From Gordionus sp. m RMFG-2023 (taxonomy: Eukaryota; Nematomorpha; Gordioida; Chordodea; Parachordodidae): DNA of 64,000 nt. Shown in pieces: positions 58,130-64,000 of the stretch (position 1 is the stretch's first letter; each line of letters opens with the position of its first letter). The stretch is taken from contig NC_088778.1 in assembly GCF_954871325.1 (NCBI RefSeq), positions 992,001 to 1,056,000 of the forward strand, in the 5' to 3' direction. The translations under genes and the position numbers were made by a program. The notes under the pieces are model-generated. The model ran no database searches. It saw only the letters and a list, made by a program, of their open reading frames with translations, and was not told the DNA's origin.

Positions 58130-60070
58130 TCAAATCAAACTATATTCAAGAAAAATGGAGAAATATTTGTATACACGTCTAGACTCTACTTTGGTTAGCC
58201 GGTCAAATAGTTGATTTCAAAGAAAATCTATTAAACTGATATGGGGGGGGGACCAATCAAAATAGATTATAATTTCAAAAAAATGATTAAAAAATTTTGG
58301 AATATCATAAACTTAAGACAGCGTCTACATGACAGGATATTCACTTGATGCAAACACCCCCTCAAAAATCTGTATCTACCCCCCTCCCTCCTTAGAAAAT
58401 TCCCGCCTCCTCTGGCAGCAATATTTTCAACATTATTATGGTACTCTCTATTACTATCAAAATAATATTGTGAAAGCAAAAGAGTTATTTTTTTAGTAAA
58501 CTTAATTCAATTAAAAACCCTCAGAATTTACATAGAATGCATTATCATAGTACAATCTCTAATCCTGACCTTAGTCTACTCCTCTTAATAGCCTACCCCC
58601 TACCCCACCCCCTCAAAAAAAATTGGATGCAAACTGTTCCTACCCTCACCCACCACTCATGTAGGCTCGGAAACCGGGTAAGATAAAGAAATCAATTCGT
58701 AAAGGTTGGCTCATTCGAGTGGCATAACAATTCCTGTTCGGTTTTAGTTTGATACTGATAAAATGGCTTGGATTCAGATCATGGAATTGAAATAATACTT
58801 TAAAAATCTTAATTTTAGCATTAAAGATCAAGCAAAGCAAACATTTTTTATTTTTTACATATAAACAATACCTTCAGAGGAGACCCCGTAATTAATTATC
58901 GATGAACAAACCACATATACAGCTACGAATATCTAGGTATTCATAAAATTAAAAAATTATTTAATTTAATATTACATACCATTGATAATCCTGGAATAAT
59001 ATGCCACATTTTTTTTATAAAACTTTTATAAAATTCGACCAGCGATTATTTGTTATTAAATAAATATATAAATATTCTAATTAATTTTAGTTAATGTCCT
59101 TCGATTGTCATCAATTACTTATCAATAATTTTGACATTACTTTAATTTTTTTTAAAAAAAATCCTTGTTTGTTACAATAATAGCCAAGGTCAAGATCTAC
59201 TAGTATGATATTTGTGTATATATATATATATATATATATTTAAAAAAAATATAAACCGAATTATTGGCAAAAGGTTATCGTATAGTAATTCCTAATTTGT
59301 AATTTGTAAAAAATACATCTAGGATTTTAATTGTTGAACCAAAGATCGGATGATGCGACATATTTATAAATCCTTCTTAGAAGCTCAGATCAGATCAGAT
59401 ACTCTCAGAACAAAAATTCTGAACAGAATTAAATCTCTCAAAGCTCAGTTAAATAAAAGAGAAGCTAATTGCTCACAAAGAAAATAAAAATAAAAATAAT
59501 AATAATTGTTCAAATATATAGAAAAATGTATCACTTGAGATTTGGAAAAATTAATTGCTCAGAAAAATATATAAAAAGCTAAAGAATTAAAAACAAAATG
59601 TATCTATAATTAGTATAAAAATCAATCTATAACCCCAACATACGGATTATAAACAGGGATTTTGCCAGGTCAAAATCCTCAAATTGCATGATCAATTTGG
59701 GTAAAAATACCTTTTTTTTGGGAGAAATATGGAAAATTTTGCCGGAAAAAATCTTTTTGATGATGGTTTTTGTTCCAGGGTAATAACATACACACGTTTG
59801 TAAACAGATGTGTTAGGATAAAATTTTTGTAAGCTAATATAGTCTCTGAAATTTAAAAATCCAATAATTAGGGCCACATTTAAACCATCGAAAATGGCAT
59901 TTTTTAACAACAGAGCCGAAAAATTGATTATCAATTTTTAGTTGTGAATCCGAATTGACAAAGATTATTCTCGGCATATGGATTTTATAAATGTGGAATC
60001 ATGCCTAAATGAACTTCCGGCTATTCGAAAAATTCTTGTAAAAATATTTGGACAGCCCTTTTTACAATTT
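58130..60070. other. AT-rich spacer with C-rich patches and an R1b trace
   Basis: C-rich runs at 58350-58420 and 58590-58660, an R1b-like block at 58870-59000 and an AT microsatellite at 59217-59240. The frames at 58267-58479, 58646-58840 and 59692-59934 are short and not protein-like enough to call. Confidence 0.3.
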
Positions 60071-61400
60071 CAAGAGTTGTTAAAAGATACTTTTTTAAAA
60101 TGAATCTAGCTACAGATACATAATCTAAAAAGTTAACTTGATACAAATACAATTTTTTTTAAAAATGTATCTAGATACAGATAAAATTTTTATTATACTC
60201 TTATATAAGCTTTGGACTGACCTAAATTTAGGAATTTTAATTGTGAAAATGCATGAAATGAGCTAAAATTTATTGACTCGATATCACAATTATTAAAATG
60301 TGACTAAAATAATTTTAGATTTGAATGTAATATATAAAAATGTATGATTAAAATGATTATAAATAATTATTAGATTTCAGTGATAAAATATTTTCAAAAT
60401 TTTGGTCATTAAGGCATCAGCGTCTATTTGTAAGACATTTCTCACTACACTAAAAAGTCTTTCTATCAGGTCGCTTGAAGGGGATTGTGGTGTTGTATTT
60501 TATGAATAACAATTTTATATCAGGATATTCTTTAAATATAATATAATATTGAAATTCGTTTTTGAAAAAAATTATTTAAAATTTGTATTTGCTGCTGTGG
60601 TGTGTACTGAAAAAAACCGGATATTAAAATATTTGTTTGCCATTAATTGAAAACATTGATAATTCATCAACTAATCTTTGTATTAATTGTTTGTTTTTTT
60701 CATTAACAGTGTTTGATTTGATTCTTTCTCTTAAAATTTAAAATTATAATTGTAAAACATTTATTTAGTATCTCATACCCTTAAATGTTACAATGTTTCA
60801 AGTTGAGGCAATGCTAAGTGAAATTTTCTTATTTTTTGGTAGATATAGCAAACATTTTTACTATCAGAGATTTGTTTTCTTTATTTTGATATATTATTTC
60901 AAAATATGCTCTCATAAATTGGCCATGGTTATACAATGTCTGAACTTTTTGATGCTTCACTGATTATTACTTCTTCCTCTTCCTCTTCATCACTAATAAT
61001 ATTAATAAAAAAAATAAAATTCTAAATTAGTATAATAAAATAAAATTACATTGAAAGTAAAAATGGCAGATTCCTTGAGTTGCATTGTAATATCAAAATT
61101 TGCCTGGTTTATTGATAAACTCTGACATACTATTCAATGGATATCTATATATATTTTTTTTATATAAAAGTTTTAATATTTTTTAATATATAAATAATAA
61201 ATATATATTTAAATTATATGCTCATATGAAATAATAAAAATTGTATATCAAAAATGTAACTTAGAAAGTGTGTGAAAACAGATGATCTCTAAAATAATAT
61301 CTAGATACAGATACTTTGATTAGAAATCAATCAAGTTACAGATACAGATACCACGTTTTTATATCAAATTTCCATTTAAAAAGATATCTTTTTAGAGGTT
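60071..61400 (-). mobile_element. Internally deleted hAT transposon with transposase remains
   Basis: The left end has AGAGTTGTTAAAAGATAC and ATCTAGATACAGATAAA words; the right end (61285-61370) has ATATCTAGATACAGATAC and ACAGATACAGATACCACGTT. These match the two ends of the 163-bp MITE at 25994. On the minus strand, 60950-61000 encodes an acidic run (ISDEEEEEEVIISEASKSSD), followed by a YESIF... stretch like the start of a BED-type zinc finger. Near 60410-60560 is the hAT C-terminal dimerisation motif: EYPDIKLLFIKYNTTIP and, after a frame change, PSSDLIERLFSVVRNVL. The DDE core between them is missing, so the copy is dead and internally deleted, but it identifies the family that drives the small MITEs. 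The right terminus is worn. Confidence 0.82.
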
Positions 61401-61917
61401 CACGATATTTTAAAATTCTCTCAATGGCGGGTATCAATGATAATCATCTGATAGGTGCATGTCGCAATAACCTATTCCATATCATATGTGATGCTTGGCT
61501 TGATATTTGTTGAAATAGGAATCAATTAATGATTGTTTCTTCGTAATTCGAAAATATTGAGGAGCGTTAGACAATGCGAAGTTTTCAAATAACTGGTTAT
61601 AAAGATAATGAATTGCCGTTTCTTAAAGTTTGAACCCTTATAAATAAAATAATTATCATAAAGAAATATGTAGGATATAATTTATAATTATGTTAGGTAT
61701 TAAAATGAATATAATGATACAGTCCAGGCAAAATTTTCCCTAATTCCTAAAGGTAAGTAATGCAAACACATGGTTATTATGATATTGAGTTAGATAAAAC
61801 ATATTAAGGAAGAAGGAAATTGAAAAATTGCGGGAGATTTCCCTTTGCTGAAGCTTTGAGTAATGGGAAATGTCTGCGTGTGAACTAAAAAATTCAGGAA
61901 CTCTCCAGCTGATAGCT

Positions 61918-62256
<339 letters not shown>

Positions 62257-62259
62257 CCA

Positions 62260-64000
62260 ATTTTTAGGGTCAGTAAAAAAAAAAAATTATTATTTTGAAA
62301 TCAAATTTCCTTCACTCCCGTCCTCCTATTTATGGATTACTCTCTTTTAAGGATAAAATAATCATAGTCATGTAAAGATGGCCGTAAGGGATTCTACAAA
62401 TCAACGTCAGTTACCGTGAATGACACATTCATGCATATCAATCAATTTATAAAGAATCAAAATAATTTTAGTAATCATTGTTTTGTTATTATCGCTTCCG
62501 TTCTTATCACTTGCTATCTGGCACCAGGAATATGTCACGCTTATAAAAAGTTATTGAATTTTTAAAATTATATTCAAAATTAGTTTAAATCTATCAAAAA
62601 AAAGGGAAAAACTACAATATATCTATCTAAAATAAATTTTAAAACGTTTCAGTGAATTGTCTAAATGTTCCAGGGGGTTTTGAATTCCCCTATGATTCCT
62701 CTTAAACGTCAAAATTGGTTTCAGAAACCTTAACCCAAGATAAACGAAATTCGTATTTCGCGTAATATCTTTTTATTTATAAATGAACCTAAAAAAAGGG
62801 AGTGGAACTGAAATTTCTATATTCAGCATTAAACATTTTTAAATTTTATTAACCTTTATATATAATCTATAATTTTTATTTATTAATTTAACGAAGATTT
62901 CATTAATAACCAAAAAAGGTAATATTAAGTTTAAATTGAAATATTTTTTTGATCCATGAATCGTAAAAGAATATTAGAAATTCGGTTGGAATACTTTTTT
63001 TTTATGGAATATTCATAATTCGAATCGAATACTATAATATATATTTTCAGAATACAAAAGGCGAAAGTTAGATGATATATGTGAGCCTACAAGGGTTTAA
63101 CACTTTTGAAGCTAAGGGAAATCATTATCTACTCATTCGGATGATCAATCACATCTATAAGATTATCGTCTCAGTCAGGTTAGTCTAAGGAGGTAAACAC
63201 TTTTATAAAAATTTAAACATTAAATTTGTTACATTTTTCTCAGATATTTGAAAAAACCTTATCAATGACTCGAACATTAAGAACCTTGTTTTTAAATTAA
63301 TCTCTGCTATTCTCGGCACCCATTGGAAGGGTGTTCGGTACAAGCGTGGTTCCTGGTATAAGCGATCGATAAAATTTTATAATTCTACACATCTTATAAG
63401 CCAATTAATTTATAATATTCTTTCTTAAATTTCTTTTATATAATTTAAATTTACCAACGAACCAAGGGAAATTTAAAAATAAATATAATGTTCGAAATAT
63501 ACATTATGTGTTATGCGATAAAAAAAAAAATTTGTTACATGGAATTTTTATTCCATTTCAACCACATTATAATTTCCGAAAATTAATATCCTCGTAATTC
63601 GTGAGCATCAAATACATAACGTAGATTTTGATGAAACTTATAGGAACTCCTTGTAGGGGGTGAAATTCTGTATCCATTTTATTAAATCGATTAAAGTTTA
63701 AAAAACGATAATGAATTTTATTTGTAATTCTTTTGTATATATACATTTATATAATTATCCAATTTAACTTCTAATAATATGCAACCTCGATAATATAATA
63801 TTACCTGTCGGAAAGTTATAATATAATATACAAATAACGTCCTTTTAAAATATATAACGTGACCTTTTAAAATATATCTTAACCTTTACAATAATAAATA
63901 TTTAGATGTAACACATTTCTAACATATATGATGCTTCATTTATTTTTATCCAATCAAAAACAATTTGTAAGAAAATTATTAGTTATAATTTATAAAAATA
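62260..64000. other. AT-rich spacer to the window end
   Basis: No gene or repeat partner recognised. A less AT-rich patch at 63300-63365 (CACCCATTGGAAGGGTG hairpin, then TACAAGCGTGGTTCC and GGTATAAGCGATCG) is isolated and could be the end of an element. Confidence 0.3.

Overview
The window is 64 kb of very AT-rich (roughly three quarters or more A+T, by eye) eukaryotic DNA, almost certainly from an invertebrate animal. The reasons are spliced genes with short GT-AG introns (about 40 to 420 bases), no operons or bacterial signals, metazoan-type RTE-like LINEs with an apurinic endonuclease, hAT transposons and MITEs, Ty3/gypsy fossils, and long microsatellites. The sequence does not fix the species. 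The standard genetic code fits the one intact gene. About 4 kb of 64 kb looks like host coding sequence or its remains; the rest is repeats and AT-rich spacer.

Layout. 0-10 kb: interspersed repeats (families called R1, R4 and R6 here), a tandem 246-bp repeat and a MITE with perfect 19-bp terminal inverted repeats. 10-20 kb: a TTCTC microsatellite, a tRNA-like SINE head, an unrecognised open frame, repeat R2 and two degenerate LINE fragments. 20-32 kb: a 112-bp tandem repeat, a long inverted repeat, two converging halves of one reverse transcriptase family, a Ty3/gypsy pol fossil, a hAT MITE with a perfect 8-bp target duplication, a fold-back element, and further R4 and R1 copies. 32-40 kb: an RTE-type LINE on the minus strand (37.2-40.2 kb) with a tRNA-like 5' end, and a short derivative of it at 32.15-32.6 kb that keeps only its two ends, which is the build of a SINE.

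41-53 kb is the most gene-like part. A complete nine-exon minus-strand gene (41156-43437) encodes a predicted secreted, N-glycosylated 408-residue protein of no family I recognise. A paralogue lies at 47335-49508 with the same exons and phases, but its exon 7 looks broken. A third, decayed and inverted piece lies at 52241-52507. This is a small local gene family made by duplication and is the best candidate for something undescribed.

53-64 kb: a lone open frame, a second Ty3/gypsy fossil, an 830-bp hAT MITE with GGTCCGG-rich ends and a perfect 8-bp target duplication, an internally deleted hAT transposase copy (60.07-61.4 kb) whose ends match the small hAT MITEs scattered through the window, and a 340-bp TTTC microsatellite. 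I saw no rRNA, CRISPR array or intact tRNA gene. All coordinates of diverged repeats are read by eye and approximate to about 10-50 bases; exon limits of the nine-exon gene were counted base by base.
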